A DNA stretch of 25,822 nt from Holophagales bacterium UBA2201 (GTDB lineage: Bacteria; Acidobacteriota; Thermoanaerobaculia; UBA2201). Of this stretch, positions 7,306 to 14,908 are shown piece by piece. The notes beneath the pieces were generated by a model that was given only the letters and a program-made list of their open reading frames with translations, did not search any database and was not told where the DNA came from. The stretch's first letter is position 1, and each line of letters begins with the position of its first letter. Made by a program: the position numbers and the translations under genes. The stretch covers positions 1 through 25,822 of the forward strand of contig DCUZ01000110.1 in the NCBI GenBank assembly GCA_002327305.1. The letters are read 5' to 3'.

Positions 7306-7968
7306 GTGCCCACGGCCTTCGGATTCATGCAATGCGCCACCCTGCTGAAGGCCACCGGCGTCAGCGCCCGGACCCTGGCCGAACTGCGTTCCTGCGTGGA
7401 GACGGTCCCCGGCGACTCCATTTTCCACCACACCGCCCAGTACTTCCTCAAGGGGCGGGTGTCGGACTACACCAACGATTTCGCCCAGTGGGCCGGGGAG
7501 AGTTTGGAGGAGCGGGCCCTCTCCGAGCGCCTCTCCAGCGTGGATCCCTACGCCGCCTCCGCCATGGAGGCGGTCCGCGCCGACCTCCTGCGCGTCCTCG
7601 ACGAGCACCTGGCCGGCTTCCCGCCACCGCGCGAGGCCCTGGAGGGGGACGCGTTCCATTTCAACACCCCCGTCACCTTCGTCTATCCCGCCGGCCTGCG
7701 GGCCGCCAACCTGGCCGAGTTCCTGGTGGCGCTGGAACACCTCCCCCCCGAGAGCATCTATTTCCACTTTTATGAGGCGCGCGTTCGCTTGCGGGGGGGG
7801 ATGGATGATTTCTCCCGCTGGGTCGAGGGGTCGCTGGAGAAGGGGGGGCTGGCGGGGCGCATCCGGTCCATCGACCCCTTCATGCACGGCGTGGAGGGGG
7901 TGCGCCGCCTCCTGGTGGCGGCGGTGCGCGAGGAATTGGACCGGGACATGGGGGAGGCGCTGGGATGA
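7306..7968 (+). CDS. DUF5752-like protein, internally duplicated
   Basis: The 220-residue soluble protein has no known enzymatic motif. It resembles the DUF5752 family, which I recall as occurring beside or fused to trehalose-synthase-type glycosyltransferases; that assignment is from memory. The sequence shows two homologous halves. Residues 19-99 (ELRSCVETVPGDSIFHHTAQ, then FAQWAGESLEERALSERLSS and VDP) match residues 131-212 (EFLVALEHLPPESIYFHFYE, then FSRWVEGSLEKGGLAGRIRS and IDP). Each half has a (G/E)SI(F/Y)(H/F)H core and a W(A/V)xxSLE segment. The start is GTG, the base right after the mscS stop, with AAGGAGA upstream; the ATG of treT overlaps its stop by four bases. Tight coupling suggests it regulates or partners TreT or the channel, but this is inference. 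Confidence 0.75.
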   Translation: MPTAFGFMQCATLLKATGVSARTLAELRSCVETVPGDSIFHHTAQYFLKGRVSDYTNDFAQWAGESLEERALSERLSSVDPYAASAMEAVRADLLRVLDEHLAGFPPPREALEGDAFHFNTPVTFVYPAGLRAANLAEFLVALEHLPPESIYFHFYEARVRLRGGMDDFSRWVEGSLEKGGLAGRIRSIDPFMHGVEGVRRLLVAAVREELDRDMGEALG

Positions 7969-9176
7969 TCAACGCCTACGCCGGCATCGCCCCCCGCAGC
8001 GACCTCCTCCTGCTCCAGCGCCTCGGACAACGCCTGGAGGGGCGGTCGTTCCTCCACATCAATTCCACCTCCAAGGGGGGCGGGGTGGCCGAGATCCTCC
8101 ACCGAATGCTCCCCATTCTGCGCTCGCTCGGGGTCCGGACGCGCTGGGAGGTGCTCGAGGGGGACGACCCCTTCTTCGACATGACCAAGAAACTGCACAA
8201 CGCCCTGCAGGGGAGCGCCGAGACCTTCACGGAGGCGATGTGGGAGCACCACCGCGAGATCAACGAGCGCAACGCGGCGGCACTGGATCTTGAGGCGGAC
8301 GCGGTCCTCATCCACGATCCCCAACCCATGCCCCTGGTGGAGCATCGCGGCGGGGGAAAGTGGATCTGGCGATGCCACATCGACCTGGCCAACCCCCATC
8401 CGGGGGTCTTCGAGCGGCTGGCCGGCTATGCGGCCCGGTACGACGCCGCGGTGTTTTCCGTGTCGAAGTTCGCCCGGCACATGCCCATGCCGGAATTCAT
8501 CATCACCCCCTCCATCGACCCGTTGAGCGAAAAGAACATCCCCCTGCCGGACGAAGAGGTGCGGGCGGTCCTGGAGCGCCTCGGCATCCCGCCCGACCGG
8601 CCCATGATCCTGCAGGTCTCCCGGTTCGACCGGTTCAAGGACCCCATCGGCGTGATCGGCGCCTTCCGGATGGTGCGCCGATACAATGATTGCTGTCTGG
8701 TCCTCGCGGGGAGCCCCGCCACCGACGATCCCGAGGGGGCGGCGGTCCTGGAGGAGGTCCAGGAGGCCGCGGCGGGCGACCCGGACATCCACATCCGCCT
8801 CCTTCCCCCCTTTTCCGACCGGGAGATCAACGCCCTCCAGCGGGCCGCCGCGGTGGTCCTGCAGAAATCGCTGAAGGAGGGGTTCGGCCTGACCGTGGCG
8901 GAGGCGCTATGGAAGGGGAAGCCGGTCATCGGCGGGGCGGTGGGGGGGATCCCCCTGCAGATCGTCCACGGCGCCACCGGGTACCTGGTCCATTCGGTCG
9001 AGGGGACCGCCTTCCGCATCCGCCAGCTCCTCAACGACCCGGAGGCGGCCCGGCGCGTGGGGGAGGCGGGGCGGGAATTCGTGCGGCGCCATTTCCTCAT
9101 CACGCGGCAGGCCCGGGACTACCTGGCCATCTGGCACTCCCTGGAACATCCGGGGGAGGCCATCCTGGAGGTGTGA
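7965..9176 (+). CDS. treT: Trehalose glycosyltransferring synthase TreT (GT4 family)
   Basis: The 403-residue GT-B glycosyltransferase matches the TreT family, which makes trehalose reversibly from NDP-glucose and glucose in the cytoplasm. Visible marks: NSTSKGGGVAEIL (33-45), the acceptor-side glycine loop; IHDPQPMPL (116-124); WRCHIDLA (135-142); QVSRFDRFKDP (217-227) with the Arg220/Lys225 pair that grips the donor diphosphate; and the E-x7-E motif at Glu305/Glu313 in EGFGLTVAEALWKGKPVIGG. Length agrees with the family. The ATG overlaps the preceding TGA (ATGA), and the next gene starts on its own TGA (TGATG), so the three are translationally coupled. In some organisms TreT acts mainly in trehalose breakdown; the direction here cannot be read from sequence. 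Confidence 0.88.
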   Translation: MINAYAGIAPRSDLLLLQRLGQRLEGRSFLHINSTSKGGGVAEILHRMLPILRSLGVRTRWEVLEGDDPFFDMTKKLHNALQGSAETFTEAMWEHHREINERNAAALDLEADAVLIHDPQPMPLVEHRGGGKWIWRCHIDLANPHPGVFERLAGYAARYDAAVFSVSKFARHMPMPEFIITPSIDPLSEKNIPLPDEEVRAVLERLGIPPDRPMILQVSRFDRFKDPIGVIGAFRMVRRYNDCCLVLAGSPATDDPEGAAVLEEVQEAAAGDPDIHIRLLPPFSDREINALQRAAAVVLQKSLKEGFGLTVAEALWKGKPVIGGAVGGIPLQIVHGATGYLVHSVEGTAFRIRQLLNDPEAARRVGEAGREFVRRHFLITRQARDYLAIWHSLEHPGEAILEV

Positions 9177-11407
9177 TGGAGACGCCGGCCCATCCCCCGG
9201 ATTCGGGGCTGGTGGTGGTTTCCAACCGGCAGCCGTACGCCCACCGGCGCGACGGAAACGCCGTGCGCGTGGAGGTGCCGGCCGGCGGCCTCACTTCGGC
9301 CATGGACCAGGTCCTGCGTTCCACCGGCGGGACCTGGGTGGCGTGGGGGCACGGGAGCGCGGACCGGGAGATGGTGGACGCCGGGGGGTGCGTGGCCGTC
9401 CCCCCCGACCAGCCCCGCTACACCCTCAAGCGGGTGTGGCTGGAGGAGGACCTGGTGGAGAACTACTATCACGGGTACGCCAACCAGGTCCTCTGGCCCC
9501 TCTGTCACACGGCCCTGGACCGTGTCTATTACCGCAAACGCTTCTGGTCCGCCTACGCGGCCGCCAACCGGCGCTTCGCCGACGCCGTCCTCGACCTCTC
9601 CCGCGCCGGCGCGGTCTGGTTCCACGACTACCATCTCTGCCTGGCCCCCGCCATGGTGCGCAAGGCCCGTCCCGACCTCCGCCTGGCGCAGTTCTGGCAC
9701 ATCCCCTGGCCCGACTGGTCGGTCTACCGCGCCTGCCCCCAGGCCCGCGAGGTGCTGGAAGGCCTCCTGGGCAACGACCTGCTGGGGTTCCAGGTCCCCC
9801 TCTTCGTCCACAATTTCATCGACTGCGTCCGGGAGTGCCTCCAGGCCAAGGTGGACTACATCCGCTCCCGCATCACCTTCGGGGGACACACCACGCGGCT
9901 GGAGGCCTATCCCATCAGCATCGACGCGGCGGCGTTCCGCCGCATGGCCGAGGCGGAGCGGACCGTGAAGCTCATGGCGCGCCTGCGCCGGCGGTGGGGG
10001 CTGGAGGGGCGGCAGATCGGGCTGGGGGTGGACCGGCTGGAATACACCAAGGGGCTGCTCAAACGCCTGCAGGCCCTCGACCTCCTGTTCGAACGCTACG
10101 CCTCCCTCCGGGGGAGGTTCACCTACATCCAGATCGCCGTTCCCACCCGCCTTAAGGAGCCCTATCTCAGTTACCGGGCCGCGGTGGAGGCCCTTGTGGA
10201 GCGCGTCAACCGGCGGCACGGCCGCCCCGATTGGACCCCGGTCATCTTCATGGACACCAAGGTGGAGCACCGGGACCTGGTGGCCTATTACCGGATGGCG
10301 GATGTGGGGATCGTCAGTTCCATGTACGACGGGATGAACCTGGTCGCTAAGGAGTTCGCCGCCAGCCAGGTGGACCGGCGGGGGGTCCTGGTCCTCTCCG
10401 AAATGGCGGGCGCCGCGGACGAGTTGGAGGGGGCCCTCCTGGTGAATCCCTACGACACCGAGGGGTTCGCGGAGACCATCCGCCGGGCCCTCCGCATGGA
10501 GCCCGCGGAGCGGCGGGAGCGGATGGAGTCGCTCCAGCGGCAGGTCGGGGAGCACGACATCCACCGCTGGATCGGCGACATCCTGACGGACCTGACGGGG
10601 GCCGCGCTCCCCGACGCCGGGCGCGGTCTGCCCCTGTCGAAGGAGAGGGGGTCGCTCGAGGCCGCCATCGGCGGCCGTCCCGTCGGCCTGATGCTGGACT
10701 ATGACGGCACCCTCTCCCCCATCGTCCGGGACCCGGCGCAGGCCCGTCTCCCGGCGGGCAACCGGGCGCTTCTCCTGCGTCTGCGCGAGCGGATGCCGGT
10801 GGCCATTGTCAGCGGGCGGGGGCTGGACGATCTGCGGGGGCGGATCGGCATCGACGGCCTCCTCTATGTGGGCAACCACGGCGCCGAGATCGCCGAAGGG
10901 GACCGGATCCTCCTCCGCCAGGACCATGCGGCCGCCCGGGCCGCCATGGAGGAATGCCTGGAGCGGGTCCGGGAGGCCCTGCTGGGCATCCCGGGCGTCA
11001 TCGTGGAGGACAAGGGCGGCACCGCCTCGGTCCACTACCGCATGGTGCGCCCGCGGGACCTGGAACCGCTGTTCGCCCGTTTCACCCATGTCCTGGAGGA
11101 ATACGAAGAGATCTTCCGGATCACCTCGGGCAAGAAGGTCCTGGAGATCCGCCCGAAGGGACTATGGGACAAGGGGCGGGCCGTCCTCTGGCTGGCCCGC
11201 CGGTGGGGACGCGACCGGGTTCCCCTGTACGTGGGCGACGATGTCACCGACGTGGACGCCTTCCGCGCCCTCAAGGGACGAGGCATCAGCGTTTCGGTGG
11301 GGCCCTGCCCCGACGCCGATTTCACCGTGGAGGGGACCGCCGGCGTCACGGCGCTCCTCCGGAGGTTGTGCGGCCCCGCCGGCTCCCGTCCCGGGGCGAC
11401 GCCTTGA
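9176..11407 (+). CDS. Bifunctional trehalose-6-phosphate synthase / phosphatase (OtsA-OtsB fusion)
   Basis: The 743-residue fusion makes trehalose-6-phosphate from NDP-glucose and glucose-6-phosphate and then removes the phosphate. OtsA half (about 1-475, GT20): VVVSNRQPY (13-21), VPAGGLTSA (34-42), WFHDYHL (148-154), HIPWPDW (175-181), GVDRLEYTKG (284-293) with Arg287/Lys292, and DGMNLVAKE (385-393). OtsB half (about 502-735, HAD fold): DYDGT with Asp508/Asp510, VSGR (545-548), EIRPKG (657-662), GDDVTD (687-692). Both active sites look complete. The HIPWP form differs from the HIPFP of E. coli OtsA, so the acceptor (glucose-6-P versus, for example, glycerol-3-P) is likely but not proven. Start: ATG overlapping the treT stop. 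It is the last member of the operon. Confidence 0.9.
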   Translation: METPAHPPDSGLVVVSNRQPYAHRRDGNAVRVEVPAGGLTSAMDQVLRSTGGTWVAWGHGSADREMVDAGGCVAVPPDQPRYTLKRVWLEEDLVENYYHGYANQVLWPLCHTALDRVYYRKRFWSAYAAANRRFADAVLDLSRAGAVWFHDYHLCLAPAMVRKARPDLRLAQFWHIPWPDWSVYRACPQAREVLEGLLGNDLLGFQVPLFVHNFIDCVRECLQAKVDYIRSRITFGGHTTRLEAYPISIDAAAFRRMAEAERTVKLMARLRRRWGLEGRQIGLGVDRLEYTKGLLKRLQALDLLFERYASLRGRFTYIQIAVPTRLKEPYLSYRAAVEALVERVNRRHGRPDWTPVIFMDTKVEHRDLVAYYRMADVGIVSSMYDGMNLVAKEFAASQVDRRGVLVLSEMAGAADELEGALLVNPYDTEGFAETIRRALRMEPAERRERMESLQRQVGEHDIHRWIGDILTDLTGAALPDAGRGLPLSKERGSLEAAIGGRPVGLMLDYDGTLSPIVRDPAQARLPAGNRALLLRLRERMPVAIVSGRGLDDLRGRIGIDGLLYVGNHGAEIAEGDRILLRQDHAAARAAMEECLERVREALLGIPGVIVEDKGGTASVHYRMVRPRDLEPLFARFTHVLEEYEEIFRITSGKKVLEIRPKGLWDKGRAVLWLARRWGRDRVPLYVGDDVTDVDAFRALKGRGISVSVGPCPDADFTVEGTAGVTALLRRLCGPAGSRPGATP

Positions 11408-11419
11408 ACCGGAGTGGCG

Positions 11420-11425
11420 TATAAT
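11420..11425 (+). promoter_or_regulatory. Perfect -10 box before the TPR protein gene
   Basis: TATAAT lies 29 bases ahead of the ATG at 11454 and just after the otsAB stop. I find no -35 box at 16-18 bases upstream (CGACGC there), so it may need an activator or be fortuitous. It implies that the TPR gene can be read separately from the trehalose operon. Confidence 0.45.
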
Positions 11426-11453
11426 AATGGAGAACGCACCCAAGGGAGGTCCT

Positions 11454-12386
11454 ATGAGAAAGGTACCGTGGATCGTGATTTGTGTCTTCCTGGCGGCCGG
11501 CCCCGGTTTCGGGCAGGCCCTCTCCCGCGTCACGGGGAAGATCGCCAACACGGCCGGCGAGGGGATCGCCGGTGCCAAGATCAGCATCACCATGAAGGAT
11601 TCGAGCGCCTATACCAAGGAGGTCGTCAGCGGGGAGACGGGCGTGTACGAGGTCTCCTTCACCGACGGCACCAAGGTGTACGTGTTCGAGATCTCGGCCG
11701 AGGGCTATCTCGGCCTGAAGGAGGAGGTCAAGCCCAAGATCTTCGCCAGCATCGAGCGGGACTTCTCCCTCAAGACCCGCCAGGAGATGGAGGAGCAGTT
11801 CCGCCAGGAGGAGATGAAGAAGAACCCCCATTTGGCCTTCTTCGAGGAGGGGCGGCAGGCCTTTGTCGCCGGCGACCTGGCGGCGGCCCGGAAGGCCTTC
11901 GAGGAGTGCCTCAAGGTCAAACCCGACTACACCAAAGCCAGCGTCCTGCTGGCCGACATCGACTTGAAGGAAAACAAGGTGGACGCCGCCATCGCCCGTG
12001 CGGAGAAAACCCTGGGGGCCTCCGATGAGGAAGCGGTGGTGTCCCTGCGCATCCTCATCAGCGCCTACTCGCAAAAGGGGAAGAAGGACAAGGTCAAGGA
12101 GTACCAGAAGCGTCTCGAGCTCCTCGAGCCCGACTCCCCGGAGTCGCTGTTCAACAAGGCGGCGGAACTGCTCAACAAGAAGGACGACGCCGGCGCCAAG
12201 CCCCTGCTGGAGAAGGCGGTGGAGATCAACCCCGATTTCGCCGATGCCCACTTCGAACTGGGATTCATCTACCTGCGGGAGGAGGACTACGCCAAATGCA
12301 AGTCCACCTTCGAGACCTTCCTGAAACTCGTCCCCGAGGGGGAGAAGGCCGAGATGGCCAAAGAGACGGTCAAGTGGCTGTATTAA
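11454..12386 (+). CDS. Secreted TPR protein with carboxypeptidase-regulatory-like domain
   Basis: The 310-residue protein starts with a signal peptide (MRKVPWIVICVFLAAGPGFGQA; cleavage likely after GFG or GQA). Residues about 24-105 form a CarboxypepD_reg-like beta sandwich (VTGKIANTAGEGIAGAKISI, then GVYEVSF and YVFEISAEGYLG). A charged helix follows (EEQFRQEEMKKN), then four to five TPR units from about 125 to 305 (FEEGRQAFVAGDLAAARKAF, KPDYTKASVLLADIDL, NPDFADAHFELGFIYLREED). It would act as a periplasmic or surface scaffold for protein contacts; there is no enzyme motif. Start chosen at ATG 11454 after GGGAGGT; an in-frame ATG at 11427 overlaps the -10 box and has no ribosome site. Its 3' end carries heptamer array 5 and a terminator. 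Confidence 0.85.
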   Translation: MRKVPWIVICVFLAAGPGFGQALSRVTGKIANTAGEGIAGAKISITMKDSSAYTKEVVSGETGVYEVSFTDGTKVYVFEISAEGYLGLKEEVKPKIFASIERDFSLKTRQEMEEQFRQEEMKKNPHLAFFEEGRQAFVAGDLAAARKAFEECLKVKPDYTKASVLLADIDLKENKVDAAIARAEKTLGASDEEAVVSLRILISAYSQKGKKDKVKEYQKRLELLEPDSPESLFNKAAELLNKKDDAGAKPLLEKAVEINPDFADAHFELGFIYLREEDYAKCKSTFETFLKLVPEGEKAEMAKETVKWLY

Positions 12387-12389
12387 AAG

Positions 12390-12418
12390 TCGGCAGTAGG
12401 CAGGCCGCAGGCAGCAGT
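12390..12418 (+). repeat. Heptamer array 5, directly after the TPR gene stop codon
   Basis: CGGCAGT, AGGCAGG, CCGCAGG, CAGCAGT: four diverged 7-mers beginning five bases after the stop codon at 12386 and lying before the terminator. Orientation on the coding strand is the same as arrays 1, 2 and 4. Confidence 0.55.
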
Positions 12419-12452
12419 TAAAAACTGATCAAGGAACAATCCTGCAAACAAT

Positions 12453-12480
12453 AATCGCCGGGGCCCGCCCCGGCGATTTT
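12453..12480. terminator. Bidirectional terminator between convergent genes
   Basis: AATCGCCGGGGC (12453-12464) and GCCCCGGCGATT (12467-12478) form a perfect 12-pair stem with a very short apex. TTTT ends the plus-strand side, and the minus strand also shows a U-containing tail (ATTATTGTTTG). It serves the TPR gene from the left and the lipid kinase gene from the right. Confidence 0.85.
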
Positions 12481-12495
12481 CCTTATTTGCTTCTT

Positions 12496-12576
12496 ACTGC
12501 CAACTGCCGACTGCCGACTGGAAACTGCCAACTGCCAACTGCCAACTGCCAACTGCCAACTGCCAACTGCCAACTG
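12496..12576 (-). repeat. Heptamer array 6, directly after the lipid kinase stop codon
   Basis: Seven perfect tandem copies of ACTGCCA run from 12524 to 12572, with three to four degenerate copies (CCGACTG-like) down to 12496. On the minus (coding) strand the unit reads GGCAGTT-type and begins eight bases after the TGA at 12584-12586. Copies are perfect next to the gene and degenerate away from it, ending in AGTAAGAAGCAAA, reminiscent of the AGCA tail of other arrays. No gene can be supported across it. Confidence 0.9.
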
Positions 12577-12583
12577 ACTGATC

Positions 12584-13477
12584 TCACACCGCCAGCAGGA
12601 ATGCCTCGGGGACGACCTCGATGCGGGCGGGGAGGGAGCCGAAGCAATCGCCGTCCACGTCGATGGGGACCGTTTCGCCGCCGGGCGCCTCCACGGTCAA
12701 TTCCGTGAAGGGCTCTCCCAGGACTTCCCGGTGCCGGATGTGCATCCCCGCGTAGACGAGGGCCGCGAGCCAGAGCGCGCGCGGGTGGCGCCACGCGGGG
12801 AGGGCCACCAGGTCGAGGCGGCCGTCGTCGATCTGCGACCGGGGGGAGATGTGCATGCTCCCCCCGAAATAGCGGCCGTTGGCGGCGGCGGCCACCAGGA
12901 ACGTGCGGTCCCAGACCCGTCCGTCCATCGTCAGCCGCAGGCGGGACGCGCGGTAGCGGAAACTCTCTACGAGGGAGGCGACGAAGTAGAGGACCGTCGC
13001 GGGCAGGGGCCAGGGATGGCGCTTGACGAAGCCGTCCACGGCCCCGCCCAGACCGACGGAGGCCACATTGATGAAGCAGCGGGTCCCCGCGGTGGTGGTG
13101 ATGCGGCCGCAATCGCATGGAACGGGATGGGCCGCATCCGCCCGGTCGAGGGCGCGCCCCAGGCCCCGGGGGGCCCCGACGGTGTGGAGAAAATCGCCGC
13201 CGCGGCCCTGATGCAGGGGTGTGAGAGCGCAGGTCCGGTGGTTCCCCTCCATCAGGCCGGCGAGGGCGCGGGAGAAGGTGCCGTCGCCCCCCAGGACGCC
13301 CAGACGCTCGGCGCGGAACGAGGCCTCCCGGATCTGCGCCTGCAACTCGGCGGCGGATCCCGGAGCCAGGATCTCGGCCTCGGGATGGCGCCGGCGGATG
13401 ACGCGGTGGATGTAATCCAGATGCAGGGCGGTCCGGCCGCCGCGGCTGGAGGGATTGACGAAGAAGGTCCAGCGCAC
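12584..13477 (-). CDS. Diacylglycerol-kinase-like lipid kinase (YegS/DagK catalytic family)
   Basis: The 297-residue protein has the two-domain DAGK fold that phosphorylates a lipid hydroxyl with ATP at the inner face of the membrane. Marks: FVNPSSRGG (6-14), GGDGTFSRAL (63-72) with the nucleotide-binding GGDGT, GGSMHISPRSQIDDGRLDLV (205-224) with the DDG metal site, and DVDGD (273-277) near the C-terminus. Two departures are seen: the usual P-x-GTGNDF(A) segment reads PLHQGRGGDFLHT (87-99), so the Asn is Gly, and the common DGE reads DGD. The lipid substrate is unknown. Start GTG at 13477 with no strong ribosome site, only seven bases after the diguanylate cyclase stop, so it is probably coupled to that gene. 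The 3' end has array 6 and the shared terminator. Confidence 0.85.
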   Translation of the reverse strand: MRWTFFVNPSSRGGRTALHLDYIHRVIRRRHPEAEILAPGSAAELQAQIREASFRAERLGVLGGDGTFSRALAGLMEGNHRTCALTPLHQGRGGDFLHTVGAPRGLGRALDRADAAHPVPCDCGRITTTAGTRCFINVASVGLGGAVDGFVKRHPWPLPATVLYFVASLVESFRYRASRLRLTMDGRVWDRTFLVAAAANGRYFGGSMHISPRSQIDDGRLDLVALPAWRHPRALWLAALVYAGMHIRHREVLGEPFTELTVEAPGGETVPIDVDGDCFGSLPARIEVVPEAFLLAV

Positions 13478-13484
13478 GCCGCGC

Positions 13485-14837
13485 CTACCCGGCGATGACC
13501 AGATTGCGCCCGCCGGACTTCGCCCGGTAGAGATTCACGTCGGCCAGGTTCATGAGATCGTCGGGGGTCTCGATCCCCGGCCGGTTGATCCCCACCCCGA
13601 TGGAGACGGTGCAGGTGATGGGGAGGTCCTCGCCGGGGAACGGGTTGGACTCCACGCGGGCCCGGATCCGCTCGGCGATCTCCACGCCCTCCTCCTCCGA
13701 GGTGTGCGGGAGGATGAGGGCGAACTCCTCGCCGCCGTAGCGGGCGAAGATGTCGGTGGAGCGGGTCAGTTCCACCACCAGACCGGCGAACTCGGAGAGG
13801 ACCACGTCCCCCAGCGGGTGGCCGAAGCGGTCGTTGACCTTCTTGAAGTGGTCCAGGTCGATCATCAGGAGGGAGAGGGGGAACTGGTACCGCTTGGCGC
13901 GGTCGAATTCCTTGAGAAACGCCTGCCGGAAGTAGCGCTTGTTGAAGATGCCGGTGAGGTCGTCGGTGACGGCCAACTGCTGGATCTTCTGCATGGCGGC
14001 GATGTTCTGGCAGGCCAGGGCGATCTGGGGGGCCAGGACATCCAGCACCTGCTTCTCGTCCGCCAGGAAAGGGGAGTCTTCGAAGCGGAAGAGCGCCAGG
14101 TAGCCGGGGGTCATGGGGTCCTTCTGGAACGCCGCGCCGAGGCGATGGCGGAAGGGTCCGGAGGAGGGGGGGGCCGGCTCCTTCTCCTCCACTTTCTGGA
14201 CCACGGCATAATCCTTGAGGAGGTAGGGGAGGGCCAGGCCGATCGCCATCATCTCCCGGGCGGCCGCCATGGCCTCCTGCACCCTCTGCGGCGGGATGCC
14301 CGCCTTGTGGATGACGTGGAGGTTCAGCTTGTCCTCCAGGAGGGCGGCCACGCCGAGGTCGAAGTTGACGGCCGAGGAGAGGCGGCGGAAGGTCTCCAGG
14401 AAGACCTCCCCGAAGCTCTGGCTGCGGAGGATGATGGAGGAGATCTCCTCCAGGAAAACCAGCGAATTAAGATAGGTGACGAACCGGGAGGAGGCCTTGA
14501 AGGTCTCCTGTTCCTTTTCCTCGATCTGTTGGTGGAGCATCCGGCGCTCCAGGTCCAGTCTCGCGCGGTCGTCGGCGATCCGCTCCTCCTCCTCCATGAA
14601 CTCGGTGATCAGGTTGAGGAGGGTGGGGCACGATTCGGGGAGGGTCAGACGGTGGAACAGCATGCCTTCCCGCTTCTCGGTTTCCACCAGGCGGGCCTGC
14701 CCCAGCCGGTTGAGGAGCCGCTTGAGGGTGCGGACGGGGATGCCGGTCTCCTGGGCCAGGAACTTCTCGTTCAACGGGTCCGGAAGGAACCGCAGAAAGG
14801 TCTGCAAAAGCTTCAAAGGGACCGGCGGGGAGGCCAT
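13485..14837 (-). CDS. Diguanylate cyclase with N-terminal winged helix, coiled coil and GAF-like domain
   Basis: The 450-residue cytoplasmic protein has four parts. Residues 5-65 look like a winged helix (LNEKFLAQETGIPVRTLKRL). Residues about 75-118 are a charged coiled coil. Residues about 125-285 look GAF-like. Residues 288-450 are a full GGDEF domain: TDDLTGIFNKRYF (291-303), DLDHFKKVND (327-336), active-site GGEEF (368-372). An RxxD inhibitory site (Arg359-Asp362) stands exactly five residues before GGEEF, so product inhibition by c-di-GMP is expected. It joins two GTP into c-di-GMP; the GAF-like part is the likely sensor. A winged helix on a cyclase is less common and might bind DNA or mediate dimerisation. 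ATG at 14837; a TAAAAT box (14847-14852, minus) lies close upstream without a clear -35. First gene of a pair with the lipid kinase. Confidence 0.9.
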   Translation of the reverse strand: MASPPVPLKLLQTFLRFLPDPLNEKFLAQETGIPVRTLKRLLNRLGQARLVETEKREGMLFHRLTLPESCPTLLNLITEFMEEEERIADDRARLDLERRMLHQQIEEKEQETFKASSRFVTYLNSLVFLEEISSIILRSQSFGEVFLETFRRLSSAVNFDLGVAALLEDKLNLHVIHKAGIPPQRVQEAMAAAREMMAIGLALPYLLKDYAVVQKVEEKEPAPPSSGPFRHRLGAAFQKDPMTPGYLALFRFEDSPFLADEKQVLDVLAPQIALACQNIAAMQKIQQLAVTDDLTGIFNKRYFRQAFLKEFDRAKRYQFPLSLLMIDLDHFKKVNDRFGHPLGDVVLSEFAGLVVELTRSTDIFARYGGEEFALILPHTSEEEGVEIAERIRARVESNPFPGEDLPITCTVSIGVGINRPGIETPDDLMNLADVNLYRAKSGGRNLVIAG

Positions 14838-14878
14838 GACCTTACCATTTTACCGCAAAGCGGGCCCGAATGCCCGCC

Positions 14879-14904
14879 GGCCTGAGGGCCGGGAGGCCTC
14901 AGCC
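14879..14904. repeat. Imperfect hairpin between the divergent cyclase and glycogen phosphorylase genes
   Basis: CTGAGGGCC (14882-14890) and GGCCTCAG (14895-14902) pair with one bulged G around GGGA. It could be a degenerate relative of the GGAG/CTCC-loop hairpins, or a local regulatory structure; there is no flanking TGTAG. Confidence 0.3.
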
Positions 14905-14908
14905 CCAG

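Noticed and set aside
6220..7887. 555-codon minus-strand frame over mscS and DUF5752
   Set aside because: Shadow of two strongly supported coding genes; low-complexity translation.
9119..11089. 656-codon open frame antisense to the trehalose-6-P synthase/phosphatase gene
   Set aside because: Very high GC removes stop codons from antisense frames; its translation is His/Gly/Pro/Asp-rich with no domain, and the sense gene has full motifs.
12496..12576. CRISPR array
   Set aside because: Period is seven bases with no unique spacers; it is a microsatellite-like array.
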